Origin: Flavobacteriales bacterium
GTDB taxonomy: Bacteria > Bacteroidota > Bacteroidia > Flavobacteriales_D > Crocinitomicaceae
Assembly: GCA_947475095.1 (NCBI GenBank)
Contig: CANJLG010000001.1
Location: 95,777-159,776 of the forward strand
DNA length: 64,000 bases
Reading direction: 5' to 3'
Under the pieces are notes generated by a model. That model did not search any database. It was not told the DNA's origin and saw only the letters and a program-made list of their open reading frames with translations. Of the stretch, positions 46,010 to 54,697 are shown piece by piece; positions within the stretch are counted from its first letter, which is position 1, and the number at the start of each line of letters is the position of its first letter. Position numbers and translations under genes: made by a program.

Positions 46010-46881
46010 TCTACATTTGGTTTATTGTTAATCGTAAAATCATGTTTTGACAAGCAATAAATATCTGCTTGACTCATTACATGAACGACTAAGTTTTTAA
46101 TGGATATCGGTTCTCCAAGTGCGACATCGGTAATATTAGTGTCAAGAATATGTCTTCCGTCTACAATAATAACCAATCCAGAACCGAGAGCCTCCATTGA
46201 ATCGCCCTGTTTAATCAATAGACCAGTGTCTTCTCCTAATCCTATGCCCAAAGTCTTTGGGTTACCAACCACAGCTTGAAAAAGTCTTCCAATTCTTCCA
46301 CGCTGAACAAAATGTGTGTCAATAATAACATTATCTATAAACCCTAATCCACTCGTGATTTTAATCTCGCCCTTGAGCAACGCTTCATGACTTGATCCCT
46401 GATAAATCATATTTTTAGATGCACAGGCTGCCCCAGCAGAAGTTCCTACATATAAAAAATCTTCTTCATTATACTTTTGCAATAACAAATCGTGAATCGC
46501 TGTGCCTCCAAAAATTGACGTTAGTCGAAGCTGGTCTCCTCCGGTAAAAAAAATAACATCCGCCTTTTTTATTCTATCAAGAATAATTAAATCGAGTGCT
46601 TGTTCCCTATTTTCAATGTTTATAACACCAACATTTTGAGCACCTAAATGACCAAAGGCCTTAGCATATTCTGACCCTACAAGATCCGGGATTTTTGAGG
46701 CTGTGGGGACAATCTCTATATGTGATAACTTTTGGTGCTTTGACTCATCAATTATTCGTTTTAATATGCCTTTTTCAAAGAAATTAAGGTTCTCATCAAC
46801 CTTTTCGGCGAAGGTATTCTCAGTAAAACTTCCCTTATCAACGGCCCCACCGATAATAATCAACTTTCCTTTTGGCATCAT
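46006..46881 (-). CDS. cphB: Cyanophycinase (serine peptidase)
   Basis: A 291-aa S51-type peptidase that degrades cyanophycin (multi-L-arginyl-poly-aspartate) to beta-Asp-Arg dipeptides. The nucleophile Ser148 lies in LYVGTSAGAACASKN, and the entrance block FFTGGDQLRLTSIF and LIIIGGAVDKGSF are typical. The track start is a TTG that is part of the promoter box; I use ATG 46881, and ATG 46878 is possible. No cyanophycin synthetase is in the window, so the polymer may come from other cells or another locus. Confidence 0.9.
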   Translation of the reverse strand: MMPKGKLIIIGGAVDKGSFTENTFAEKVDENLNFFEKGILKRIIDESKHQKLSHIEIVPTASKIPDLVGSEYAKAFGHLGAQNVGVINIENREQALDLIILDRIKKADVIFFTGGDQLRLTSIFGGTAIHDLLLQKYNEEDFLYVGTSAGAACASKNMIYQGSSHEALLKGEIKITSGLGFIDNVIIDTHFVQRGRIGRLFQAVVGNPKTLGIGLGEDTGLLIKQGDSMEALGSGLVIIVDGRHILDTNITDVALGEPISIKNLVVHVMSQADIYCLSKHDFTINNKPNVE

Positions 46882-46887
46882 ATCGTG

Positions 46888-46895
46888 CAAATTTA
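46888..46895 (-). promoter_or_regulatory. -7 box of the cyanophycinase operon
   Basis: Minus strand TAAATTTG matches TAnnTTTG. Six bases separate it from ATG 46881, a very short leader. Its final TTG is the false start used by the ORF track. Confidence 0.55.
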
Positions 46896-46948
46896 ATGTT
46901 AAAAAGAATTAATGAGTATGTTACGGAAGATGAAATTATCAACATAAA

Positions 46949-46985
46949 TAAGGGTTTGTTGAAATTGTTAATTGAATTGTTAATT
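46949..46985. repeat. Paired ATTGTTAATT direct repeat
   Basis: The 10-base sequence ATTGTTAATT occurs twice, separated by four bases, in the gap between the divergent cphB and dut genes. It could be a regulator binding site, but AT-rich chance repeats are common here. Confidence 0.3.
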
Positions 46986-47025
46986 ACTACAATGCAACTA
47001 CAATAAGTACGCTTAGGATTTCATT

Positions 47026-47033
47026 ACTTTTGA
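47026..47033 (+). promoter_or_regulatory. -7 box of the dut operon
   Basis: TACTTTTG matches TAnnTTTG, 15 bases before the dut ATG; no clear TTG at -33. Confidence 0.5.
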
Positions 47034-47048
47034 TAGGAAAAGAATAAA

Positions 47049-47483
47049 ATGGAAGTAAAAATAAAAAATGCATCAGCATATGGGTTGCCAAATTATGCAA
47101 CCATCGGTTCTGCGGGATTAGATTTGCGGGCGAATATACTTGAGCCTATTTCTATAAGCCCTTTTGAACGAAAACTGATTCCAACAGGTCTTTTTTTAGA
47201 AATTCCGCCAGGCTATGAATGTCAAATTCGGCCACGTAGTGGGCTGGCATTAAATTATGGGATAAGCGTTTTAAATGCCCCGGGAACCATTGATTCTGAT
47301 TATCGTGGCGAGGTGGGCGTGATTTTAATTAATTTATCCTCTGAAAATTATGTTGTAAATCCCGGAGATAGAATCGCTCAAATGGTTTTTTGCCAATTTT
47401 CACAGGCCATTTGGAAGGAAGAAGAATTACTTAGTGACACTGAAAGAGGTGAGGCTGGTTTTGGTAGTACAGGAAAAAAATAA
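47049..47483 (+). CDS. dut: dUTP diphosphatase
   Basis: A 144-aa trimeric enzyme that hydrolyses dUTP to dUMP and keeps uracil out of DNA. All five conserved motifs are present: [40 protein letters not shown] and the C-terminal [12 protein letters not shown]. It leads a five-gene plus-strand unit; the next gene starts eight bases after its stop. Confidence 0.96.
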   Translation: MEVKIKNASAYGLPNYATIGSAGLDLRANILEPISISPFERKLIPTGLFLEIPPGYECQIRPRSGLALNYGISVLNAPGTIDSDYRGEVGVILINLSSENYVVNPGDRIAQMVFCQFSQAIWKEEELLSDTERGEAGFGSTGKK

Positions 47484-47491
47484 AAAGAAAG

Positions 47492-48502
47492 ATGAATATT
47501 ATTATACCAATGGCGGGACGAGGTAGTCGATTAAGGCCACATACCCTAACGGTTCCTAAACCACTTATTCCTGTTGGTGGAAAGCCAATAGTATATCGAC
47601 TCGTGGAAGATATTGCCAATATCTGTGGGGATAAAATAAATGAAATAGCCTTTGTTGTTGGACACTTTGGGGAAGATGTTGAGCGCGATTTAATTGCTGT
47701 GGCTGAAAAATTCGGTGCTCGAGGTTCGATCCATTACCAAGAGGATCCGCTGGGTACGGGGCATGCGGTTTTATGCGCAAAAGAACTCCTTGTCGGTCCT
47801 GTCGTTGTTGCATTTGCCGACACCTTATTTCAAGCAGACTTCAAAATAAGCCCTGAAGATGATGGTATTTTATGGGTAAAGCAGATTGAGAACCCAAGCG
47901 AATTTGGCGTTGTTAAATTAAACGAACTTGGCGTAATTATTGATTTTGTTGAGAAACCGCAGGAATTTGTTTCTGATTTAGCCATGATTGGTGTGTATTA
48001 TTTTAAAAAGGGTGAAAATTTATTGAGTGAATTGGAATACCTAGTAGAAAATGGCGTCATCAAAAGTGGGGAATACCAACTTCCTGATGCACTTAGACGC
48101 CTAACAGAAAAAGGATGTTTATTTCGCCCAGGAAAAGTTAACGAATGGTTAGATTGTGGCAATAAAGAGGTAACTGTGCAAACAAATAAACACGTATTAA
48201 TACATGATTATAAAAAGCATCCAAATCCAACGCGAATCAATTTTAGCAACAAAAATTCCATTGTCATTGAGCCCTGTTTTATTGGTGAAGATGTGGTCAT
48301 TGAAAATTCTGTGGTTGGTCCATATGCCTCGATTGGTAAAAATGCGGTCCTGTCAAATTGCAGAATTTCAGACTCAATTATTCAAGATAATTGCCGCATG
48401 AACAATATGATTATTAATAATTCTATGATCGGCTCAAATACCGTTCTCAATAAAGAAGCGACTATTGTCAGTCTTGGTGATTTTTCTACAATAAATGAAT
48501 AG
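47492..48502 (+). CDS. NDP-sugar nucleotidyltransferase (sugar-phosphate pyrophosphorylase)
   Basis: A 336-aa enzyme that activates sugar-1-phosphates with a nucleotide for polysaccharide synthesis. The N-terminal MAGRGSRLRPHTLTVPKPL segment is the nucleotide-binding motif, followed by VAFADTLFQ and WLDCGNKE. The C-terminus is a left-handed beta-helix of hexapeptide repeats (VIENSVVGPYASIGKNAVL, MIINNSMIGSNTVLNKEA). Related to glucose-1-phosphate thymidylyl- and uridylyltransferases; the sugar cannot be named. Overlaps the following lipoprotein gene by eight bases. Confidence 0.9.
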   Translation: MNIIIPMAGRGSRLRPHTLTVPKPLIPVGGKPIVYRLVEDIANICGDKINEIAFVVGHFGEDVERDLIAVAEKFGARGSIHYQEDPLGTGHAVLCAKELLVGPVVVAFADTLFQADFKISPEDDGILWVKQIENPSEFGVVKLNELGVIIDFVEKPQEFVSDLAMIGVYYFKKGENLLSELEYLVENGVIKSGEYQLPDALRRLTEKGCLFRPGKVNEWLDCGNKEVTVQTNKHVLIHDYKKHPNPTRINFSNKNSIVIEPCFIGEDVVIENSVVGPYASIGKNAVLSNCRISDSIIQDNCRMNNMIINNSMIGSNTVLNKEATIVSLGDFSTINE

Positions 48503-50192
48503 AATAGCCCTCTTTTTATTAATCCTAGCCGTCTTGGGCGCTTGTAAAACAATCCCAAATAAAACGACTCCTATGAGCACTGTGAATAAACAGCAGTCGC
48601 TCTTCCACCAAGGCGTGCGTAATTACATCACGGGAAATAATAAAAAAGCCATTCTTGATTTTGAAGCTTGCATTAAGACAAACGCATTAGATGATGCATC
48701 ACATTTTGCATTGGCACAACTTTATTTAATAGAATCTCAACTCGACCAGGCCGCCTATCATAGCGAAATTGCCGCGAAAATCGACCCTAATAATAGCTAT
48801 TACGCCTCTGAATTAGCCTATATGTATGCTGAAATGAAGCAATATAAAAAGGCAGGCGAATTTTTTGAAGGCTTAATTTCAAAAGATAAAAATAATGTTG
48901 CTTATTATATGGGGGCAATAAACAACTATGCAAATGCCTTGGAGTATGCAAAAGCAATGAAAATCCTCGACAAACTGATTGACCATCGAGGACTAGATAT
49001 TTCACTTCAAATGGAAAAATACGATCTTTTTCTTCTAATGAAGAAGCCCGAAAAAGCGATAAAAACACTTGAGGAAGGGAGGGTGTTGTTTGATAACGAC
49101 CCGGTATTCTTAGCCACGCTTGTAGACAGCTATATGGAAAATAAACAGTTCGACGAAGCATTTGCCTTGCTAAATGAATTGGTAGAAAAAGATGCTGAAA
49201 ACGGATTGGCTACCCTTTTGCTCGGAGAAATGTATATGCAAAAGAATAACTATGTGAAGGGTCTAGAACTATTAAAGTCCGCAGTCACTAAAGAAGGACC
49301 TAGCATTGATCAAAAGATGAACATTCTTATTCAAACTCAAAAAATGGAAGGGTGCGGACCGGAAATCATAAAACTCGTTGATTATATGACAGCACGCTAC
49401 CCTGAAAATGCAAAGTCATTTACCATAAAAGGAGATTGTTGTGTTAATAACAATGATGTGGAGGGCGCAATTGTTGCCTATAAAAAAGCGGTAGACATCC
49501 AGCCCGGCCTTTTTCCTGTTTGGCAGCAGCTATTACTTCTTGAATTTCAATCAGAAAAATGGACTTCACTTTATACGAATAGTATAGATGCGATTAGCCT
49601 TTTTCCGAACAATCCTTTTGCATACCTAACCGCTGGAATTTCCGCTAATAAAATGCAAAACTATGCCGATGCAATTGGTTTTCTTGAAGCTGGCTTAGAA
49701 TATATTATAAAAAATGATGAAACCGAGGCAGAGATTCTTGCTCAATTAGGGGAGGCAAATTTTGGTTTAAAAAAGCCTGATATAGCCTATGATTTCTATA
49801 ATCGCGCAATTTTAAAATGCCCAAATAGTGCACCTATCAGCGCTGCCTTTGCCTTACAACTTGCTAAAAATAAACTAAAATTAGATTTTGCCATTACGCT
49901 GATTGACATTTCACTTTCTAAAGCGCCAGATAATGCATTTTATATGGCGGTAAAAGGAACTGTATTGTTAATGAAGCAAAACTTCACGGATGCATTACAA
50001 ATCATAGGCGAAGCAAAGAAACTTGACGCGAAAAACCCTGTTATTATGGATTGGATGGGTGATGCATTCTATTTTAGTGGGAAGGTAGATGCGGCCGTTG
50101 AAGAATGGAAAGTCGCTCAAATGTTAGGTTCAAAAAATGACGTTCTGCCTCAAAAAATTCTAGATAAAAAATATTATGCGCCAAGTAATTAG
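48495..50192 (+). CDS. TPR lipoprotein
   Basis: A 565-aa lipoprotein with lipobox VLGAC (near residue 16) and TPR-type repeats throughout, for example ASHFALAQLYLIESQLDQAA, NGLATLLLGEMYMQKNNYVK and AEILAQLGEANFGLKKPDIA. It has no other domain. It sits between the NDP-sugar enzyme and the DUF4292-like gene with overlaps on both sides (8 and 17 bases). In Bacteroidota such clusters also carry an EnvC-like gene. Probably a periplasmic scaffold. Confidence 0.86.
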   Translation: MNRIALFLLILAVLGACKTIPNKTTPMSTVNKQQSLFHQGVRNYITGNNKKAILDFEACIKTNALDDASHFALAQLYLIESQLDQAAYHSEIAAKIDPNNSYYASELAYMYAEMKQYKKAGEFFEGLISKDKNNVAYYMGAINNYANALEYAKAMKILDKLIDHRGLDISLQMEKYDLFLLMKKPEKAIKTLEEGRVLFDNDPVFLATLVDSYMENKQFDEAFALLNELVEKDAENGLATLLLGEMYMQKNNYVKGLELLKSAVTKEGPSIDQKMNILIQTQKMEGCGPEIIKLVDYMTARYPENAKSFTIKGDCCVNNNDVEGAIVAYKKAVDIQPGLFPVWQQLLLLEFQSEKWTSLYTNSIDAISLFPNNPFAYLTAGISANKMQNYADAIGFLEAGLEYIIKNDETEAEILAQLGEANFGLKKPDIAYDFYNRAILKCPNSAPISAAFALQLAKNKLKLDFAITLIDISLSKAPDNAFYMAVKGTVLLMKQNFTDALQIIGEAKKLDAKNPVIMDWMGDAFYFSGKVDAAVEEWKVAQMLGSKNDVLPQKILDKKYYAPSN

Positions 50193-50973
50193 TCTTTTGA
50201 GTATTGTCTGCTTATTCTCTTGTTCAAAAGACATAGTAGTAGCAACAGTTTTAGCTCAGAACACTCTTATTGAGGAGCCTAAACCGTCAAGTGGAAATGA
50301 AATATTAGCTGTAATTGATAGCTTGTCGCAAATTAAACCTAAAACGTATTATTCGAAACTGAGTGTTAACTATATAGATTCATCCCAAAACATTAGTATT
50401 AAAACCAGCCTGAAGATCGTTTCAGACAGTGCCATCCATGCCATTGTAAGCTACCTAAATATTCCTGTTGCCCTTGCCTATGCCTCTCACGATAGTGTAA
50501 TTATAGTGAATAAGAGAGAGCGGTGTTATAGCGCTCAATCGCTTAACTATTTTAAGAAACTCCTAGGACTTGATCTTAGCCTAAAAAATTTAGAGGAGCT
50601 GTTTTTGGGCAGACCATTGTATTATGACAAAGCCCGCCCTATTACAATTTCCCTTGATTTGGATTATAAGCTGTCGACGACCATTGAAAGGTCAGAAGAA
50701 GGCAAGGAACTTTTTATAAATTATTGGTTGAAAGCTAACGATAATAAGTTAAAAAGTGTTGAAATAATTAGCCCTTCGGATAATACTTCTGTTCTCATTG
50801 ACTATTTATCATGGCAAGGTGTAAATGGTATTAGTGTCCCCTATGAAATGAGTTTATCTTTAAAATCCGAACTTAATCAGCTAACGATACGTATTCTTTT
50901 TGAAAAAGTGGAAATAAACAGTCCGCTTGAATTAATTACTATAATCCCAGAACAATATGAAACATGTAATTAA
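50176..50973 (+). CDS. DUF4292-like lipoprotein
   Basis: A 265-aa lipoprotein with lipobox CLFSC (MRQVISLLSIVCLFSC) and a beta-rich body resembling DUF4292 proteins: YYSKLSVNYIDSSQNISIKT, AIVSYLNIPVALAYASHDSV and FKKLLGLDLSLKNLEELFLG (part quoted). Families of this type may share a LolA/LolB-like fold, so a part in lipoprotein or lipid handling is possible but unproven. Overlaps the TPR gene before it by 17 bases and the EnvC-like gene after it by 17. Confidence 0.78.
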   Translation: MRQVISLLSIVCLFSCSKDIVVATVLAQNTLIEEPKPSSGNEILAVIDSLSQIKPKTYYSKLSVNYIDSSQNISIKTSLKIVSDSAIHAIVSYLNIPVALAYASHDSVIIVNKRERCYSAQSLNYFKKLLGLDLSLKNLEELFLGRPLYYDKARPITISLDLDYKLSTTIERSEEGKELFINYWLKANDNKLKSVEIISPSDNTSVLIDYLSWQGVNGISVPYEMSLSLKSELNQLTIRILFEKVEINSPLELITIIPEQYETCN

Positions 50974-52240
50974 CATCTTTTTCATTCTTTTCTTCTGTGT
51001 CATAGCTAATGGCCAAACTGCTAAATCCAAGTTGCAGAAAGAACAATTAAAATCGGAAAAAAAAATTAATCAAACAAAATTAATGATTGACAAAATAAAA
51101 AATAGTTCAGCTAATTCTCTTTCGGAAATATCATTATTAGAAAATCAAATTAATACTAGAGAACAACTTGTGACGATTTATGATAATCAAATTAAAGTAG
51201 CCGATAATCAAGTAGTTGAAAAGAAAGAAGATATCGAATTATTAAAACTTCGGATTGAACAATTAAAGGAGCAATATAAAAAAATGATAATCTATGCTTA
51301 TAAAAATAGAAACAAATCCGGAAAGCTTATGTTTTTACTTACATCATCAAGTTTTAATGAAGCAAAGAGAAGAAACACATACCTTAAAAAGGTAACGATG
51401 CTCCAAAGCAAGCAACTAGTATTAATTAAAACAAATAATAAGTTATATCATTCGGAAATCATCGATCTAAAAATGAGTCGTTTAGAAAACGAAAAAATAA
51501 TTTCGCAAAAAAAACAAGAGCAAGAATCAATTGCTTTAGACAAAGCATTAAAAGAAAATTCTTATAACAATTTAAAGGCTGAAGAACAAAAATTATTCCT
51601 ACAATTAAAAGAAGAACAGCGAAAAAAAGAAGGTTTAAGGCAGCGAATTAATGCCGTTATACAGAATGAAATAGCTGCCGCACAAGAAAAAGAAAGAAAA
51701 AAATTAGCTAAGGAAAAGAAAGAAAGTAAAAAAGTAGTTGTTCCGGTTGAAAAGAAAAAAGAGCCTAATAAAATTAATAAAGAGACAATTCCTATCTCAT
51801 CAGAAGGAGCGGTAGCTGGAAAAAAATTCGAGAGTAATAAAGGGCGCCTACCATCGCCTGTTTCAAATGGGACAATAACTGAAAAATACGGGAAAAATCC
51901 ACACCCAACATTAGCTGGGGTTTATACTAATAACAATGGAATCGATATTACTTGCAGTGGCAATTCAAAAGCCCGAGCAGTTTTTGAAGGGGTTGTTAGC
52001 GCTGTAATAAATGTAAGTGGAGCAGGGAAAGTAATAATTATTAAACATGGGGGGTATAGAACTGTTTACAGTAATTTACAAGAGGCGAGTGTTAAACTTG
52101 GAGACAATATTACTTCAAAGCAAGAAATTGGAACCATCATGCTTAACGAGGGAAATAAATCTGTTTTGCACTTTGAGATACACATGATTATAGGGTCAGG
52201 GACACAATCCTTAAATCCTTACCTTTGGATTAGCAGATAA
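50957..52240 (+). CDS. EnvC-like murein hydrolase activator with degenerate LytM domain
   Basis: A 427-aa periplasmic protein. A signal peptide ends near VIANGQ, coiled-coil helices cover about residues 25-250, and a LytM (M23) domain lies at about 300-425 (YGKNPHPTLAGVYTNNNGID, KVIIIKHGGYRTVYSNLQEA, VLHFEIHMI). Two usual active-site histidines appear replaced by asparagine (NNNGID for H-x-GID and VYSNL for Y-A-HL), while the C-terminal LHFE histidine remains. As in E. coli EnvC, this suggests a catalytically dead activator of cell-wall amidases in cell separation. Its last 30 bases overlap the convergent O-antigen ligase gene. Confidence 0.88.
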   Translation: MKHVINIFFILFFCVIANGQTAKSKLQKEQLKSEKKINQTKLMIDKIKNSSANSLSEISLLENQINTREQLVTIYDNQIKVADNQVVEKKEDIELLKLRIEQLKEQYKKMIIYAYKNRNKSGKLMFLLTSSSFNEAKRRNTYLKKVTMLQSKQLVLIKTNNKLYHSEIIDLKMSRLENEKIISQKKQEQESIALDKALKENSYNNLKAEEQKLFLQLKEEQRKKEGLRQRINAVIQNEIAAAQEKERKKLAKEKKESKKVVVPVEKKKEPNKINKETIPISSEGAVAGKKFESNKGRLPSPVSNGTITEKYGKNPHPTLAGVYTNNNGIDITCSGNSKARAVFEGVVSAVINVSGAGKVIIIKHGGYRTVYSNLQEASVKLGDNITSKQEIGTIMLNEGNKSVLHFEIHMIIGSGTQSLNPYLWISR

Positions 52241-53653
52241 AATTCTTTTTAAATCTAGGGAAACTATAATTGCGCACAAACAAAATACTGGAATTGAGGC
52301 CTTATCAGTATCCAGGAAATTGTTTAGAAACGCATGAATAAAATATGTGGACAGGGATACAATTATAGCCATGATAAAAATTCGTTTTTTCGTTTCGTTT
52401 ATAGATGTGCCGTAATATAATTTTATTGCCTTATAAAAAACAAAGGTCACAAACGCTAAAAAAAATAAGAGGCCCGGAACCCCTGTTTCAGATAAGGCAC
52501 TTAAATATTCACTATGCGCATTCCCCAAATTTCCAAAATTTGTTGAAATAATGGTGAGGTTTTCAGGGTTTTGAAATCGAGCATATTCAAAAGAATATGT
52601 CCCAGGACCATAGCCAAAAACAGGTCTTTCTTTAACCATATCAATGGCACAAGACCACCGATTGATCCGTTCCAAATTAGATGCGTCTGTTGTTACATTT
52701 CCGGCACTTTGTAATCGCTCCCCAAAATCTTCTGTTGTATGCTCCTGTTTATTACGCGACAAGGCTAGCTGAATCGTATCGTAATTGTATGTTAAATAAG
52801 CGAGAAAAAGGAAAGCTGCAGCTAAAACAAATTGTTTCTTAAGTTTAATATGGATTATAAAAGCAATTAAAAGCGCAAAGAATACGCTCAGCCAAGCAGC
52901 GCGTGTATATGAAAAATAAAGGCCGAGCAAAATAACAAATAATAAGAATAATAATAAAAACTGAACTAATGGCTTTCCTTTTGCCACCAATAATAACGCA
53001 ATGGGAATCGGCAATGTTAATGCAACAATGGCCCCATAGATGGTGTGGTCTTTGAAGAATGGGGACATAACCCAATGGCTTTCTTTTTCACCAAAACTAT
53101 AGCCTGCATGATTTATAAGCGTATAAAGGATGGTAATTGACACACCAAGTATTAAAAGCCAAAAAAACCGGGTAATATTTTTTTCGTTTTGAAAAAAGTG
53201 GGTGCCGAAAAATAGTAAGGGAATTACAAACCAACATTTAGCAAGTAAAAATTTGGCGGAAATAATAGGATTTGAACTGGTAACAGTAGTAATAAATGTC
53301 CATATTAAGATAATGACCCATGTATAAATTATTGGATGAGTCCATATTTCCTTTAATAAAAACGGCGCTCTAAGCTGAGATGCTATAAGTAATAAGAGCA
53401 ATCCGAACAATATTGGTTCTGTAGGCAGGTAAAGCCCCAACTGATCTGTATAATCCTCAATGTTTATTGATAAGGGAGCTAAAAAAGCTAAGGATAAAAA
53501 TGTTTTCTCGGTATAAAAAATAGCGAAATAAAAAGCCGCAAGAAATGGTGATACAATAAAAATGTAAGGGCTATTGTAATATAGTGATAGGCCAAAAAAA
53601 GCGCTTAAAAAAACGGCGAAGATAATAGTCTTTTTGTAGTTTGGATGCTGCAA
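52211..53653 (-). CDS. O-antigen ligase family (Wzy_C) membrane protein, TTG start
   Basis: A 480-aa polytopic protein with about 12 hydrophobic segments and a large periplasmic loop containing LERINRWSCAIDMVKERPVF, GYGPGTYSFEYA and NAHSEYLSALSETGVPGLLF, the Wzy_C hallmarks. Members join O-antigen to lipid A core or polymerise polysaccharide units; which cannot be told. No ATG precedes the conserved N-terminus (HPNYKKTIIFAVF), so TTG at 53653, six bases after the Wzz stop, is used. Its 3' end overlaps the convergent EnvC-like gene by 30 bases. Confidence 0.87.
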   Translation of the reverse strand: MQHPNYKKTIIFAVFLSAFFGLSLYYNSPYIFIVSPFLAAFYFAIFYTEKTFLSLAFLAPLSINIEDYTDQLGLYLPTEPILFGLLLLLIASQLRAPFLLKEIWTHPIIYTWVIILIWTFITTVTSSNPIISAKFLLAKCWFVIPLLFFGTHFFQNEKNITRFFWLLILGVSITILYTLINHAGYSFGEKESHWVMSPFFKDHTIYGAIVALTLPIPIALLLVAKGKPLVQFLLLFLLFVILLGLYFSYTRAAWLSVFFALLIAFIIHIKLKKQFVLAAAFLFLAYLTYNYDTIQLALSRNKQEHTTEDFGERLQSAGNVTTDASNLERINRWSCAIDMVKERPVFGYGPGTYSFEYARFQNPENLTIISTNFGNLGNAHSEYLSALSETGVPGLLFFLAFVTFVFYKAIKLYYGTSINETKKRIFIMAIIVSLSTYFIHAFLNNFLDTDKASIPVFCLCAIIVSLDLKRILSANPKVRI

Positions 53654-53658
53654 GGGTT

Positions 53659-54648
53659 TTACTTTGACAATTCTTTATATTTTTCCATTAAGAGTATACC
53701 AAATACCGACAAAACAAAACCGGCAATCGTCGCAATAAATACAATCAACATCCGCTTTGGTTTTTCTTTTTTATCAGCAACAACGGCATGCTCAACAATA
53801 AATTTATGATTAAATTTAGCATTGGCATCTGATTCAGCCTGTTCATAAGAGATTCTAAAATCTTCTAATTTCACCGTTTTTTCATTCCGTATGTACTCAA
53901 GCCCGTCATATTTTGCTCCATACTTCATATTAATTTCAATTTTTCTTTTTAACTCGGCACGATCTGTTGCATCTTTTGAATCGACATACGCTTGGAATAA
54001 ATTGGACCTAACATCTAATGCTATTACTCCTAGCTCTGCCAAACTATCTAAGCAGGTTAAAACTGAATCTCTTTCGCGTTCCATTTGAGCTTTCTTTCGT
54101 CGATTTACCTCAAAAGCAGGTATCGTCCTCTCAGAAATCATATCGTTTTTTACCGTATCAATTAAATCAACTATTTTATTCGCCATGGCTGCTGCCAACT
54201 TAGGATCCTCGTCTAGCACGTCAATTTTAATAGATCCATAGCGCGTTCTCTCAAATGAAAAATGACCATTGTACTCATTCGTTAATTTAAAATTCTTGTT
54301 AACATCTTTAGGATCAATGCCATAATGTGACATCAACTTAAACTGACTAATTATTTTATCTCGGATTCTAGAAGATTGGAGAATTTGAACCAACTGCTCT
54401 GTTTGCTCCTCCTCCCCAAAATCCATTGCCGCAGATTTAGCGTTTCGTTGCTCTGAAAATGATACACTGCTGGTGGCAGCAGGAAAAACTATAGCAGAAG
54501 ACAAATACAAAGGCGTCATTAATAAACTAGCTATTGTAGCGCCTATTGCAACCAAAAATGTAATAATAAGTATCGGTTTCTTTTTAGCCAATAGAAATTG
54601 TAAAAGTGTTTTTTGACTTTGTTCTAAGGTGGTTTTATTATTTTCCAT
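53659..54648 (-). CDS. Wzz/chain-length determinant family protein
   Basis: A 329-aa inner-membrane protein with one transmembrane segment near residues 29-50 (PILIITFLVAIGATIASLL) and another near 300-320. Between them is a periplasmic coiled-coil domain of the Wzz type that sets polysaccharide chain length or forms part of an export complex. No kinase domain is attached. It lies between the ligase (six bases) and the flippase (50 bases). Confidence 0.87.
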   Translation of the reverse strand: MENNKTTLEQSQKTLLQFLLAKKKPILIITFLVAIGATIASLLMTPLYLSSAIVFPAATSSVSFSEQRNAKSAAMDFGEEEQTEQLVQILQSSRIRDKIISQFKLMSHYGIDPKDVNKNFKLTNEYNGHFSFERTRYGSIKIDVLDEDPKLAAAMANKIVDLIDTVKNDMISERTIPAFEVNRRKKAQMERERDSVLTCLDSLAELGVIALDVRSNLFQAYVDSKDATDRAELKRKIEINMKYGAKYDGLEYIRNEKTVKLEDFRISYEQAESDANAKFNHKFIVEHAVVADKKEKPKRMLIVFIATIAGFVLSVFGILLMEKYKELSK

Positions 54649-54697
54649 TGTTTTACTATTTTAAACGAAGGTACGGTATTTTCAAGATTCCTCTTAA

